In this document: in pieces, positions 63,501-64,000 of the stretch
Numbering within the stretch: position 1 is the first letter of the stretch
How the letters are laid out: each line of letters opens with the position of its first letter
From: Chitinophagaceae bacterium
GTDB taxonomy: Bacteria > Bacteroidota > Bacteroidia > Chitinophagales > Chitinophagaceae
Assembly (NCBI GenBank): GCA_003168265.1
Contig: PMSV01000008.1
Location: forward strand, 1 to 64,000
DNA length: 64,000 bases
Reading direction: 5' to 3'
Notes under the pieces: model-generated
Told to the model about the DNA's origin: nothing
The model's database searches: none
The model's input: the letters and a program-made list of their open reading frames with translations, nothing else
Position numbers and translations under genes: made by a program

Positions 63501-64000
63501 ATGTTCCCCAAGACTTCCCCTTTAGAAACAAAGGCCTGGTTTAATCTTAAAGATCATTTTGAACAGGAAATGAAGAGCACGCGCATGCGCAGCCTGTTTC
63601 AGCAGAATGGGGAGAGATTCTCAAAATTCTCACTGCATTTCGGGGACCTGCTTTTCGATTATTCTAAAAACATCATTACTGAGAAAACAATGGGCATGCT
63701 GATTCAACTGGCCCGCGAATCCGGACTTGCAGAAGCTATTGAAGCCATGTTCAATGGCGAAAAAATCAATCAGACGGAGGATAGGTCCGTGCTCCATACA
63801 GCCCTTCGTAATTTCTCCGGCCAACCTGTCTATTCCGATGGAAAAGATGTAATGGGAGAGGTGTTTGCTGTATTGAATCATATGAAGGAATTCTGTCGCC
63901 AGATCCATGAAGGCCATTGGACAGGTTATACCGGAAAAAGAATAAAATACATTATCAATATCGGCATCGGAGGAAGTGACCTTGGGCCGGTAATGGTCAC
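63501..64000 (+). CDS. pgi: glucose-6-phosphate isomerase, N-terminal part (cut by window end)
   Basis: The ATG at 63501 opens a frame that runs off the window (166+ residues seen). [20 protein letters not shown], then [20 protein letters not shown], and [15 protein letters not shown] lead to the glycine-rich substrate motif [18 protein letters not shown]. The isomerase converts glucose-6-phosphate and fructose-6-phosphate in glycolysis. The catalytic Glu and Lys lie beyond the window. Confidence 0.95.
   Translation, partial: MFPKTSPLETKAWFNLKDHFEQEMKSTRMRSLFQQNGERFSKFSLHFGDLLFDYSKNIITEKTMGMLIQLARESGLAEAIEAMFNGEKINQTEDRSVLHTALRNFSGQPVYSDGKDVMGEVFAVLNHMKEFCRQIHEGHWTGYTGKRIKYIINIGIGGSDLGPVMV

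Overview
The window looks like chromosomal DNA from a member of the Bacteroidota, most likely of the Chitinophagia/Sphingobacteriia type. The evidence is the TAnnTTTG -7 / TTTG -33 promoter signature, near absence of strong Shine-Dalgarno sites, Bacteroidota-typical families (DUF2807, DUF4954, GLPGLI/DUF4412-like, DUF1343/NamZ, a TonB receptor with an N-terminal carboxypeptidase-like domain) and a zinc-free S14. GC content is moderate. I see no insertion sequence, prophage, CRISPR array or rRNA. I cannot name a genus.

Layout. 1-13.8 kb is mixed housekeeping: the end of hldD, proC, a secreted dienelactone-hydrolase-like protein, pyrG, yidC, small secreted proteins, a TPR protein, a phosphosulfolactate synthase overlapping aroE, a minus-strand thioesterase/rdgB/unknown (possibly HolD-like) cluster, a small lipoprotein and ilvE. 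14-33 kb holds the translation block: rpsL-rpsG, a terminator, fusA, then a two-gene interruption (WXXGXW protein and DPP IV-like peptidase), then rpsJ to rplO, secY and map. It stops at map; infA, rpmJ and the alpha operon do not follow, and a HI0933-type flavoprotein sits there instead.

34-43.6 kb is accessory and regulatory. An SRPBCC-ArsR-SRPBCC operon has a double palindromic operator built into its promoter. Next to it is a frameshifted remnant of an S9 peptidase, then a BlaI/BlaR1-like pair with a long coiled coil, a TonB receptor under a TPP riboswitch (so a likely thiamin receptor), and three tandem DUF2807 paralogues. 43.7-49.5 kb has an initiator tRNA-fMet, era-der, a large DUF4954 protein, a nitroreductase and a DUF4399 lipoprotein.

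49.5-56.2 kb is a six-gene minus-strand run: NamZ-type muramidase, fmt, glycosylasparaginase, CutC, a DUF4091 protein and an aldo/keto reductase, which may scavenge cell-wall or glycopeptide material. 56.4-64 kb has an FKBP isomerase, a CPBP membrane protease, pepT, an OmpA-like protein, a YpdA-like reductase, an SPFH protein, threonine aldolase and the start of pgi, cut by the window end.

The least ordinary items are the self-regulated ArsR module with operator-in-spacer promoter, the TPP-controlled outer-membrane receptor, the broken peptidase, the split of the ribosomal superoperon and the possible HolD-like protein beside rdgB. Promoters with both boxes visible (rpsL, rpsJ, tRNA-fMet, ArsR module) all use exactly 20 nt between TTTG and the -7 box.
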